DNA of 52,345 bases from contig JAFQPM010000018.1 of assembly GCA_017411745.1 (NCBI GenBank), positions 1-52,345 of the forward strand, written 5' to 3'. Of this stretch, positions 45,215 to 52,345 are shown piece by piece; within the stretch, counting starts at the first letter, position 1, and the number at the start of each line of letters is the position of its first letter. Origin of the DNA: Clostridia bacterium (GTDB taxonomy: Bacteria > Bacillota > Clostridia > Oscillospirales > CAG-272). The notes under the pieces were generated by a model that searched no databases, was not told the DNA's origin, and worked only from the letters and a program-made list of their open reading frames with translations. A program made the translations under genes and the position numbers.

Positions 45215-47470
45215 TCATTTGACAAGTAGTCTTTGCTTAAGGCAGGTATACCTTGCGCTCGTATGGGTGTTGGACACCATAGCCTCGGCAACGTCCGCCC
45301 TTCCTACAAGGATTACCATTCTTTGCGCGCGCGTGACTGCGGTGTAAAAGAGATTCTTCGTCAGAAGCATACTCGGAGCGCGGTACAGAGGAATAATAAC
45401 TATCGGATATTCGCAGCCCTGACTCTTGTGCACGGTAATGGCATACGCGTGCTCAAGATCCTCGAGCATCGTGAAATCATAGGTCACGTGTCTGTCGTCA
45501 AAGACGATCTCCATGCACTCGTTAAACGAGTCGATGCGAAGAATAGTTCCTATATCGCCGTTAAAAATTCCCGTTCCGGTTTCGTCATCCTCGCGAGTCC
45601 AATCGATTTCATAGTTGTTTTTGATCTGCATGACCTTGTCGCCCTCGCGAAAAACTCGCTCTCTGTGCTTGTGCTCGCGCCGCTTGGAGTTAGGGGGATT
45701 GAGTGCTGACTGTATCATCACGTTGAGATTGTCTGTTCCGGCATCTCCCTTCCTTGAAGGCGTAATGACCTGAATGTTTCCGACCGTCTGTGCGCCGTAT
45801 GTCCTCGGGAGTCGGTTCTTGTAAAGATCGGTGACCGTGTACGCGATCTCCTCGTCGGTGTTTCGCGCGAGAAAGAAAAAGTCATTGTCCTTTATATCAA
45901 GCCTCGGCATCTCTCCGCGGTTTATCTTGTGCGCGTTCGTGATGATCAAGGACTGCTGTGCCTGCCTGAATATCTCGTTGAGTCTGATTGTGGCAAACCT
46001 GCCGCACTCAAGCAGATCGTGAAGCACGTTTCCCGCACCAACGCTCGGGAGCTGATCTGCATCGCCTATAAGGATAACTCTCGCACCGGGTTTTATCGCA
46101 CGAAGCAGACTTGACATCAATATGTTGTCTATCATCGACGATTCATCGATAATAATGACGTTTTCATCAAGCAGATCGGTCTCGTTTCGTCTGAATCCGG
46201 GTCGGTCGCCATTCTCGGTTGCATATTCAAATTCAAGCAATCGGTGAATAGTTCTCGCCTCGTGAGAGGTCGCCTCGGATAATCTTTTTGCCGCGCGACC
46301 GGTGGGTGCGGCAAGCGCGACCTTCATATCCATGCTGCTGAAAATATCAAGAAGTGCCTTGACTATAGTAGTCTTACCCGTGCCGGGACCGCCCGTAAGC
46401 AGCATAACGCCGTTTTCAAGCGCACTGATTATCGCTTTTTTCTGCATCACGGCATACGAAAAGCCGTTCTTTCTTTCTTCGTTTTCTATAAAAATATTAG
46501 CATCAGATGTGCTGACTGCAGGACATACCTTGTCAATAAGATCGAGCTTTTCGGCAATATATTTTTCGCACTCGTAAGCGAAATTGTCGTATAAATATAC
46601 GGTTTCGTTAAATCGGGAATATTTGAGCCTTCCCATAGCTATCATATCGTCAATGACCGTGTTTATCTGAGTCTCCTCGGCTTCAAGCAACCGCGCCGAA
46701 GCAAAAATAAGCTTTTCTCGCGGCAGACAAACGTGGCCGTTCTGCGCCGCATTGTATTTGAGCACGTGCGCTACTCCGCTGATAAGTCTGGAGTAAGAAT
46801 TCTTCTCGATTCCAAGCTTCATCGCCATAGAGTCGGCACGCTCAAATCCGATTCCGTCTATCTCGTCGCAAAGACGGTAAGGATCAGACTTTGCAATATC
46901 GATCGCGGCAGATCCCCAACGCTTGTAGATCTTAACGGTCGTTGCCGCACCGAAAAAGTCTCTGAAGAACATCATCGCGGAGCGAATGCCCGCCTTCGCC
47001 TTGAAATCCTCGCATATCTGCTTGGCTTTTTTTAGACTTATTCCGGGAATATCCGACAACCAATCGGGATGATTTTCAAGCACGTCGAGGGTGTTGTCAC
47101 CAAACTCCTCAACGATCTTAAGGGCGGTCTTCTTGCCGATTCCCTTGATCGCGCCCGAGGAAAGATAGCGCAAGATCGCGCTCGCGTCCGCAGGCATATA
47201 GCGCTCGTACTGCTTAACCACAAACTGACGACCGTATTTGGGATTGTGCTTCCATTCGCCGTAAACGATCAGGGAATCCCCCTCCCCAACGTACGGCATA
47301 ATACCTGTTATCGTTATAAGGTCGTCGTCATCAGTGCCGAGATCACAGACCATATATCCGTTTTCCTCGTTTGCATATATAATACTTTCAATGCTTCCCG
47401 AGAGCTTTATCAGCTTTCCATCATCCTCGGGAACGATGTCTCCAAACAGATTTCTGTTTTCCTCGCCCAT
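45215..47470 (-). CDS. recD2: RecD2-like ATP-dependent DNA helicase
   Basis: A 751-residue superfamily 1B helicase. The N-terminal part (~residues 20-310) has the OB and helix-hairpin-helix repeats of RecD2 (KGIGKKTALKIVEEFG and IDGIGFERADSMAMKLG). The helicase core has Walker A LLTGGPGTGKTTIV, Walker B IIDESSMID, ILIGDADQLPSVGAGNVL and the terminal TVHKSQGCEYP. Unlike RecBCD-associated RecD it works alone in repair and replication. GGAGG precedes the ATG. A small membrane-protein gene lies just before it. Confidence 0.96.
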   Translation of the reverse strand: MGEENRNLFGDIVPEDDGKLIKLSGSIESIIYANEENGYMVCDLGTDDDDLITITGIMPYVGEGDSLIVYGEWKHNPKYGRQFVVKQYERYMPADASAILRYLSSGAIKGIGKKTALKIVEEFGDNTLDVLENHPDWLSDIPGISLKKAKQICEDFKAKAGIRSAMMFFRDFFGAATTVKIYKRWGSAAIDIAKSDPYRLCDEIDGIGFERADSMAMKLGIEKNSYSRLISGVAHVLKYNAAQNGHVCLPREKLIFASARLLEAEETQINTVIDDMIAMGRLKYSRFNETVYLYDNFAYECEKYIAEKLDLIDKVCPAVSTSDANIFIENEERKNGFSYAVMQKKAIISALENGVMLLTGGPGTGKTTIVKALLDIFSSMDMKVALAAPTGRAAKRLSEATSHEARTIHRLLEFEYATENGDRPGFRRNETDLLDENVIIIDESSMIDNILMSSLLRAIKPGARVILIGDADQLPSVGAGNVLHDLLECGRFATIRLNEIFRQAQQSLIITNAHKINRGEMPRLDIKDNDFFFLARNTDEEIAYTVTDLYKNRLPRTYGAQTVGNIQVITPSRKGDAGTDNLNVMIQSALNPPNSKRREHKHRERVFREGDKVMQIKNNYEIDWTREDDETGTGIFNGDIGTILRIDSFNECMEIVFDDRHVTYDFTMLEDLEHAYAITVHKSQGCEYPIVIIPLYRAPSMLLTKNLFYTAVTRAQRMVILVGRADVAEAMVSNTHTSARYTCLKQRLLVK

Positions 47471-47497
47471 ACAACGACCTCCTTTTCTCTAAAAATT

Positions 47498-47806
47498 CTA
47501 AAAAATATAAATTTCAGCTCCAACGCTATCCAAGATCTCGTTTATTTTCTTTTTCTCGGACTGCGAACAAGCATCAAGCAGCTCCCTTGGGACGATCACC
47601 GCCACCCGCCTACCCCGCGAAAAAACGACGGCAGACAAGGCCTCAGATATCATAATGTCAAGAGACTCAAGCTGCTCGTGTCGCTCAACTATCACCGCCG
47701 TGGCGATATAGCGCCCCGAAAATAATCGACCGACAATAACCTTAAGCAGAAAATAAAACCCTAAAACCGCCAATGCGGAAACGATGATTTGAACAAGCAA
47801 ATACAT
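47498..47806 (-). CDS. Small membrane-anchored protein of unknown function
   Basis: The GGAGGT site lies 6 bases before the ATG at 47806 and directly against an ATG two codons earlier, so I start it at 47806 (102 residues). One N-terminal hydrophobic helix (about residues 2-26) precedes a small soluble alpha/beta domain rich in Glu and Arg (for example RRVAVIVPRELLDACSQ). I do not recognise the family. It sits between metK and recD2 on the same strand and is probably transcribed with recD2. Confidence 0.7.
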   Translation of the reverse strand: MYLLVQIIVSALAVLGFYFLLKVIVGRLFSGRYIATAVIVERHEQLESLDIMISEALSAVVFSRGRRVAVIVPRELLDACSQSEKKKINEILDSVGAEIYIF

Positions 47807-47875
47807 CTGCATACCTCCATATGTGTTTTACATAAGGGTATGCCGTATCGGCGGTTTAAGTTAATTTATCTTATA

Positions 47876-49057
47876 TTAAAGACAAGCCTTCTTGAGCTTT
47901 TCGGCAAGATCGCGTCTTTCCCAAGCTACGTCAAGGTCCTCTCTTCCCATGTGGCCGTAAGCCGCAAGATCGCAATATATCGGCTTGCGAAGATCAAAAT
48001 CACGAATGATTGCCGCAGGACGAAGGTCAACAAGCTCCTCTACTGCCTTGCTGATCTTTGCCTCGTCAACGATAGCAGTACCAAAGGTATCGATCATAAC
48101 CGAAACGGGACGTGCAACACCGATAGCATACGCCACCTGAACCTCGCACTTCTTTGCAAGACCTGCCGCAACTACGTTCTTTGCAATGTATCTTGCCGCG
48201 TAGCAAGCAGAACGGTCAACCTTCGTGGGATCCTTACCCGAGAAAGCGCCGCCGCCGTGACGCGCATATCCGCCGTAGGTGTCAACGATTATCTTTCTTC
48301 CGGTAAGACCGGTGTCACCTGCTGGACCGCCGATAACGAATCTGCCCGTAGGATTGACGTATATCTTCGTCTCCGCATCCATAAGAGAAGCGGGAACAAT
48401 AGGCTCAATAACGTTCTTGATAATATCTGCTCTGATCTGCTCGAGTGTCACCGAGTCGCTATGCTGGGAAGAAATAACGATCGTGTCAACTCTTGCGGGT
48501 ACGTCATCGTGGTACTCGATTGTGACCTGAGTTTTTCCGTCGGGACGGAGATAATCAAGCGTTCCGTTCTTTCTGACTGCCGTAAGCTGACGAGCAAGCT
48601 TGTGTGCCAAGGAAATAGGCAGAGGCATAAGCTCGGGAGTCTCGTCACAAGCGTAACCGAACATCAAGCCCTGGTCACCCGCACCCGTGTCAAGACCATC
48701 GGTGTCGGTTCCCTCTTTCGCCTCAAAGGACTTGTCAACTCCCATAGCGATATCGGGAGACTGCTCGTGGATAGAGCTGATGACCGCGCAGGAGTCGCAG
48801 TCAAAGCCAAACTTTGCGCGAGTGTATCCGATCTCACGGACAGTGCGGCGAACGATGTCCTGAATGTCAACGTAAGCCTCGGTGGTTATCTCTCCCATAA
48901 CGCTTACAAGACCCGTAGTACAAAAGGTCTCACAAGCAACTCTGGAGTTGGGGTCCTGACGGAGCATCTCGTCAAGTATAGCGTCGGAAATTTTGTCGGA
49001 AATTTTGTCGGGATGTCCCTCGGTTACCGACTCGGATGTAAACAGTACTTTTTTCAT
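47876..49057 (-). CDS. metK: S-adenosylmethionine synthetase
   Basis: A 393-residue MetK. It makes S-adenosylmethionine from methionine and ATP. Motifs: [14 protein letters not shown] at the N-terminus, [12 protein letters not shown] (hexapeptide GAGDQG) and [16 protein letters not shown], all intact. AAAGGAT precedes the ATG. Its leader contains a SAM-I riboswitch and a terminator, so it is repressed when the product is abundant. Confidence 0.98.
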   Translation of the reverse strand: MKKVLFTSESVTEGHPDKISDKISDAILDEMLRQDPNSRVACETFCTTGLVSVMGEITTEAYVDIQDIVRRTVREIGYTRAKFGFDCDSCAVISSIHEQSPDIAMGVDKSFEAKEGTDTDGLDTGAGDQGLMFGYACDETPELMPLPISLAHKLARQLTAVRKNGTLDYLRPDGKTQVTIEYHDDVPARVDTIVISSQHSDSVTLEQIRADIIKNVIEPIVPASLMDAETKIYVNPTGRFVIGGPAGDTGLTGRKIIVDTYGGYARHGGGAFSGKDPTKVDRSACYAARYIAKNVVAAGLAKKCEVQVAYAIGVARPVSVMIDTFGTAIVDEAKISKAVEELVDLRPAAIIRDFDLRKPIYCDLAAYGHMGREDLDVAWERRDLAEKLKKACL

Positions 49058-49103
49058 TTTTCTATGTATCCTTTCATTTTTTACACGTTTAAGGGGAATA
49101 AAA

Positions 49104-49133
49104 AGCTCTGCTTGCAGACAAACAAGCAGAGCT
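49104..49133 (-). terminator. Expression-platform terminator of the metK riboswitch
   Basis: An 11-bp stem (49104-49114 with 49123-49133) with an 8-base loop, followed on the minus strand by a T-run. It sits between the SAM-I aptamer and the metK ATG and would form when SAM is bound. Confidence 0.9.
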
Positions 49134-49148
49134 ATATACTCGGAATTG

Positions 49149-49235
49149 CCTTATCTGCTTGGAATTGGCACCTTTCCGTATCGGTAGGTTGCCGTGGTTT
49201 CATAGAGCCTGTCTCTCCACCACTCTTGATAAGAT
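49149..49235 (-). promoter_or_regulatory. SAM-I (S-box) riboswitch aptamer
   Basis: On the minus strand the core reads ATCTTATCAAGAG, GGTGGAGAGACAGGC, then ATGAAACC, CGGCAACC, GGTGCCAATTCC and finally GATAAG, closing P1 with the 5' end. This matches the S-box consensus in order and spacing. Binding of SAM stops transcription of metK through the terminator at 49104-49133. Confidence 0.95.
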
Positions 49236-49251
49236 ATTTATTTCATATAGT

Positions 49252-49280
49252 ATTGTATCACAACACCGCCGCTTTGTCAA
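49252..49280 (-). promoter_or_regulatory. Promoter of the metK riboswitch transcript
   Basis: On the minus strand: TTGACA (49275-49280), 17-base spacer, TACAAT (49252-49257), just before the SAM-I aptamer. Confidence 0.83.
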
Positions 49281-49305
49281 TAGGTTTTGTCATACAATAC
49301 TTCTT

Positions 49306-50142
49306 TTATTCGGGCTTTATCTTGTTGCAAAGCTTGGAGAAGAAGAAGGATGCCACACCGCCCGCAACAATGCATCCGATGTAGATAAGAATATTGTACC
49401 ATTCGGTTGCAAACGAAGGCAAAATCATAAGCGTGGTTGCTACAACGAATCCGAGCACGCAATGAGATACGATCGAGTAGAATTTGTCAAATACAAGCTT
49501 CATCAACCGAGAGAAAAGCAAAAGCGTAGCAAGCATAGCCAGTCCCAACGGAATGATTACGCCGAAATCAAGCGTGGATATTCCTTCCGACATCTTTTCG
49601 TAAATTCCAAAGAATAAAAGCAGAGTCGATGAGCTGAATCCGGGAATGATAAAGCTCAATCCCCATAACAATCCGCAAATGAGCCATCCTGCGAGATTTG
49701 GTGCTATCGTCAGATGCCAAACGCTCTTGAATACGTAAAACACAGCGGCAATAGCGACGAAGCTGATCGCAAGAGCGATATACGAGCCACTTCCGCGCCC
49801 CTTTTTGCCCGCATCCTTCCATATATCAGGCAACGTTCCAGCAATAAGTCCGACGAAAACGCAGAGTACAACGGCTTCGTTGAGATTAAGAAGCCAGTTC
49901 GTTATGCCCGCGAAGCCCACAAAGCCTAAACCGCCGCCCAAAATGACGAATATCATCATTTTCCAATGTTTTTTCAATCCTTTTATGGGATCTGACAGCA
50001 CGTCAAGTACGGGGTCATAAATTCCAAATGCGTAACACAGAGTTCCTCCGCTGACACCGGGCAAAATAGCACCAATTCCAACGATGAAGCCTTGAATAGC
50101 CCATAATATTGCCTGAATAACGAAAGTTTTCTTTGTTTTCAT
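49306..50142 (-). CDS. DUF368 membrane protein (PopT-type polyprenyl-phosphate translocase)
   Basis: A 278-residue protein with about eight membrane segments and the DUF368 signatures GAILPGVSGGTLCYAFGIY (residues ~22-40) and IIPGFSSSTLLLFFGIYE (~167-184), the two-fold repeated motif. DUF368 proteins (PopT) have been identified as undecaprenyl-phosphate flippases recycling the cell-wall lipid carrier. That role is taken from the family. AAAGGAAA precedes the ATG. It starts 30 bases after ribU on the same strand and may be in its transcript. Confidence 0.87.
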   Translation of the reverse strand: MKTKKTFVIQAILWAIQGFIVGIGAILPGVSGGTLCYAFGIYDPVLDVLSDPIKGLKKHWKMMIFVILGGGLGFVGFAGITNWLLNLNEAVVLCVFVGLIAGTLPDIWKDAGKKGRGSGSYIALAISFVAIAAVFYVFKSVWHLTIAPNLAGWLICGLLWGLSFIIPGFSSSTLLLFFGIYEKMSEGISTLDFGVIIPLGLAMLATLLLFSRLMKLVFDKFYSIVSHCVLGFVVATTLMILPSFATEWYNILIYIGCIVAGGVASFFFSKLCNKIKPE

Positions 50143-50172
50143 AATATATTTCCTTTATAAAGCCTATACACC

Positions 50173-50895
50173 TTATCCAAATGCGATCTGACCGTGCAGG
50201 AATACGAAGAATACGACGAAGCAAAGCGCCGCGACTGCGAGTCCAACCGCCGTTACGACAAGACTGAAAACAATATTTTTCTTCTTTCTCTGTTCGGAAT
50301 TCACGCGAGTTTCCTCAAATTTCGCCGAGGACGGCAATACCTTCGCCGCCTTAAGAGCAGTCGAAACGGGCTTGTAAAGAATCAGCACGATAGCCGCGTT
50401 GAGAGTTGCCTTGGTCAGATTAAATGGCAAGAACAGAGTGGGCACCATCTTTGCAACTGCCGCAGTCGTGAAATTCGGCGTGTAGATCGGCACGATGAAC
50501 AGGTTGAAAAGGAGCATAAATGCCGTCATTGCGAAAATTGATGACACAAGACCTATCGCCGCAACCTTGATGTTCTTTTTATATTTGTAGATCAACGCGC
50601 AGACCGTAGAATAGATCGCGGTTGACAGAAAATCCATAAGAAATCCCCAAAATCCCGCGTCACCGATCGTGATGAACTCGATGAGTGATACGACGAGAGA
50701 AATTGCGATGGAATATATCGGGCCGAAAAGCAGACCCGCGATGGTAATGACCGCGTCCTTTGCGTCAAAGGTCAGAAACATTACCTTGATGTGCATAATA
50801 TAAGTTGAGGCGATCGCCAGCGCACAGAACAGCGCCGCCATACAAAGGTTTTTGATTTTTTGGGCAGAGCTCTGCCTTGAAGTTAAATTAGACAT
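50173..50895 (-). CDS. ribU: ECF transporter substrate-binding protein RibU (riboflavin)
   Basis: A 240-residue membrane protein: about six helices of the ECF S-component fold in residues 10-190, then a Lys-rich linker (RKKKN) and an extra C-terminal helix (about residues 209-235). The KDAVITIAGLLFGPIYSIAISL segment is typical of RibU. The FMN riboswitch directly upstream supports riboflavin uptake. RibU works with the general ECF ATPases and EcfT coded elsewhere. The start ATG has AAAGGGG in the riboswitch hairpin. The extra helix makes it longer than usual RibU. Confidence 0.88.
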   Translation of the reverse strand: MSNLTSRQSSAQKIKNLCMAALFCALAIASTYIMHIKVMFLTFDAKDAVITIAGLLFGPIYSIAISLVVSLIEFITIGDAGFWGFLMDFLSTAIYSTVCALIYKYKKNIKVAAIGLVSSIFAMTAFMLLFNLFIVPIYTPNFTTAAVAKMVPTLFLPFNLTKATLNAAIVLILYKPVSTALKAAKVLPSSAKFEETRVNSEQRKKKNIVFSLVVTAVGLAVAALCFVVFFVFLHGQIAFG

Positions 50896-50901
50896 AAAAA
50901 A

Positions 50902-50927
50902 ATCCCCTTTCTCGAATAAGGGGGGAT
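50902..50927 (-). promoter_or_regulatory. RBS-sequestering/terminator hairpin of the ribU riboswitch
   Basis: A short stem (50902-50907 with 50922-50927) followed by T residues and then the ribU ATG. One arm contains the GGGG ribosome site, so the hairpin could both terminate transcription and block translation. Confidence 0.6.
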
Positions 50928-50969
50928 GAAAAAATCGACGTAGTGCGAGAATAAGCGCAAAAAAATCGA

Positions 50970-51151
50970 AATTTATCTTTTCTCATCCGGACTTTCGTCG
51001 TGTGGACCTCATAGCCCTCACAAACAACCGTCGGTCAAGGAATCTCACCTTGTCGGCGCGCACTGCGATTTCACTGCGCGTTCGTGGACTGTATATTCGC
51101 AATTTTGCGAAAACCACCGGTATGGAATTTCACCAATCCCCAAAAATAAAT
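50970..51151 (-). promoter_or_regulatory. FMN riboswitch (RFN element) of ribU
   Basis: On the minus strand: GGGGATTGGTGAAATTCC, ACCGGTGGT, CAGTCCACGA, GGTGAGATTCCTTGACCG, ACGGTTGT, then AGTCCGGATGAGAAAAGAT. These are the conserved RFN blocks in order. P1 is closed by the T/A-rich ends (about 51142-51151 with 50970-50980). A variable extra arm (51060-51090, GCGCAGTG..CACTGCGC) is of the usual type. FMN would repress ribU. Confidence 0.95.
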
Positions 51152-51172
51152 TTGACAGTATTTGATTTTAAA

Positions 51173-51198
51173 AGCCGCGGCGGACAACCGCCGCGGCT
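51173..51198 (-). terminator. Terminator after tuf
   Basis: An 11-bp GC-only stem (51173-51183 with 51188-51198), loop of four bases, with a T-run on the minus side (and a shorter one on the plus side). It lies about 170 bases after the tuf stop, directly before the FMN riboswitch. Confidence 0.88.
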
Positions 51199-51261
51199 CT
51201 TTTGTCTATTTATAATTATATTTCTATATTTATAAATTGTTCGTCATTATCGACGAGAAAT

Positions 51262-51348
51262 TTTGCAGTCCGAGGCGCACCGCAGAAAGCGAGGCGAAGA
51301 TGTAGTTCTCTACATCGAGCCGCTTTCGAGGAGCAACGAAGGAATACG
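51262..51348. repeat. Long imperfect palindrome in the tuf 3' region
   Basis: A core hairpin GATGTAG-TTCT-CTACATC (51299-51316) is extended by imperfectly paired GAAAGCG/CGCTTTC (around 51286 and 51321) and CCGAGGC-type sequence. It lies between the tuf stop and its terminator, in a 125-base stretch with no gene, and is more GC-rich than other intergenic DNA. Its shape is like dispersed palindromic repeats. No second copy is visible in this window. Confidence 0.5.
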
Positions 51349-51365
51349 AAATTTATCTAAGATAA

Positions 51366-52345
51366 TTATGCGATGATATCGGAAACGACACCGGAACCAA
51401 CGGTTCTACCACCCTCACGGATAGCGAAACGAAGACCCTTCTCACAAGCGATGGGCTTGATGAGCTCAACAGTCATATCAACGTTATCGCCGGGGCGGCA
51501 CATCTCAACGCCTGCAGGAAGCTCGATAACACCGGTAACGTCGGTAGTTCTGAAGTAGAACTGAGGTCTGTAACCTGCGAAGAAGGGCTTAGAACGGCCG
51601 CCTTCCTTCTCGGTAAGAACGTAAACCTGACCAACGAACTTGGTGTGGGGGTTGATGGAGCCGGGCTTGCAAAGAACCTGACCTCTTTCGATCTCGTCCT
51701 TAGCTACACCACGAAGGAGTGCACCGATGTTGTCACCAGCCTCTGCCTGGGGAAGGAGCTTGTGGAACATCTCAACTCCGGTAACGGTAGTGCTCTTCTT
51801 TTCTTCCTCAAGACCAACGATCTCGATAACGTCACCAACCTTAACGGTACCTCTCTCAACTCTACCGGTAGCAACAGTACCACGGCCGGAGATGGAGAAT
51901 ACGTCCTCGACGGGCATAAGGAAGGGAAGGTCTGCCATACGGTCAGGAGTAGGAATGTATGCGTCAACCTGAGCCATAAGCTCGAGAATGCAAGCATACT
52001 CAGGAGCATTGATGTCGTTGCTGGTGGACTCGAGAGCGTCACGAGCAGAACCGCAAACGACAGGAAGATCGTCGCCGGGGAATTCGTACTCGTTAAGAAG
52101 GTCTCTGATCTCCATCTCTACGAGCTCGAGAAGCTCATCGTCATCAACGAGGTCCTTCTTGTTCATGAATACAACGATTGCAGGAACGCCAACCTGACGA
52201 GCGAGAAGTACGTGCTCACGGGTCTGTGCGAGAGGGCCATCGGTTGCAGCAACAACGAGGATAGCGCCGTCCATCTGAGCAGCACCTGTGATCATGTTCT
52301 TAACGTAGTCTGCGTGGCCGGGGCAGTCAACGTGAGCGTAGTGAC
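51366..52345 (-). CDS. tuf: Elongation factor Tu, 5' part outside the window
   Basis: The last ~325 codons of EF-Tu; the frame is open to the right edge and the start lies beyond it. It delivers aminoacyl-tRNA to the ribosome. Visible motifs: [17 protein letters not shown] (G3), then [10 protein letters not shown] (G4) and [10 protein letters not shown] (G5), then domain 2 and 3 sequence ending [16 protein letters not shown]. The gene upstream (probably fusA) cannot be seen. Confidence 0.97.
   Translation of the reverse strand, partial: HYAHVDCPGHADYVKNMITGAAQMDGAILVVAATDGPLAQTREHVLLARQVGVPAIVVFMNKKDLVDDDELLELVEMEIRDLLNEYEFPGDDLPVVCGSARDALESTSNDINAPEYACILELMAQVDAYIPTPDRMADLPFLMPVEDVFSISGRGTVATGRVERGTVKVGDVIEIVGLEEEKKSTTVTGVEMFHKLLPQAEAGDNIGALLRGVAKDEIERGQVLCKPGSINPHTKFVGQVYVLTEKEGGRSKPFFAGYRPQFYFRTTDVTGVIELPAGVEMCRPGDNVDMTVELIKPIACEKGLRFAIREGGRTVGSGVVSDIIA

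Noticed and set aside
47789..49384. Long plus-strand open frame (531 codons) opposite metK and its riboswitch
   Set aside because: It crosses the metK gene, the SAM-I aptamer and the terminator on the other strand, and has no family features.
51060..51090. Separate terminator hairpin (GCGCAGTG/CACTGCGC) before ribU
   Set aside because: It is an internal arm of the FMN riboswitch aptamer.

Overview
The window looks like a chromosomal segment of an anaerobic Gram-positive bacterium of the Clostridia type. The gene order dnaA-dnaN-recF-remB-gyrB is Bacillota-like. S-box (SAM-I) and FMN riboswitches are present. Lipoprotein signals are followed by Thr/Glu-rich linkers. The energy genes are anaerobic: pyruvate:ferredoxin oxidoreductase, a trimeric bifurcating [FeFe]-hydrogenase and NfnAB. 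No finer placement can be defended from the sequence alone. Most genes lie on the minus strand, intergenic DNA is AT-rich, and several promoters are close to TTGACA-N17-TATAAT. I see no CRISPR array, insertion sequence, integrase or phage gene.

Layout. Positions 1-503 are the 3' end of a PFOR gene. Positions 693-4033 hold a small AT-rich island: a perfect promoter, a 27-codon ORF, a secreted protein with ricin-like domains and a caspase/CHAT-like C-terminus, and a lipoprotein. Positions 4120-8723 carry a MATE transporter, a PHP phosphoesterase and a divergent Gfo/Idh/MocA oxidoreductase plus TIM-barrel isomerase pair. Positions 8763-13371 carry a COG2509-like flavoprotein, a CCA-adding enzyme, a small membrane protein and an M50 protease.

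Positions 13596-24893 are the replication-initiation block on the minus strand: dnaA, dnaN, recF, remB, gyrB, mreC, mreD, gyrA and a lipoprotein. mreCD sit between the gyrase genes. DnaA-box-like 9-mers cluster in the gyrB-mreC gap as well as between dnaA and dnaN. Next comes a ribosomal/secretion operon (rpmG-secE-nusG-rplK-rplA, 25163-27718) that ends at a terminator before dnaA, without rplJL or rpoBC. Its SecE is unusually long.

Positions 27964-30752 carry tRNA-Arg(ACG) and a secreted lipoprotein made of two tandem metallophosphoesterase domains. Positions 30767-37220 form an electron-bifurcation cluster: hydC-hydB-hydA preceded by nfnA-nfnB. PFOR makes reduced ferredoxin, HydABC couples ferredoxin and NADH to H2, and NfnAB couples ferredoxin and NADH to NADPH. 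Position 37761 begins a long-form hpf behind a structured leader that may be a raiA-type RNA.

Positions 38475-47806 contain a GH42-like lipoprotein, a class-C beta-lactamase-fold hydrolase, PepD, an MreB unlinked to mreCD, ComF, RecD2 and a small membrane protein. The right end holds metK under a SAM-I riboswitch, a DUF368 (PopT-type) transporter, ribU under an FMN riboswitch, and the 3' two-thirds of tuf.
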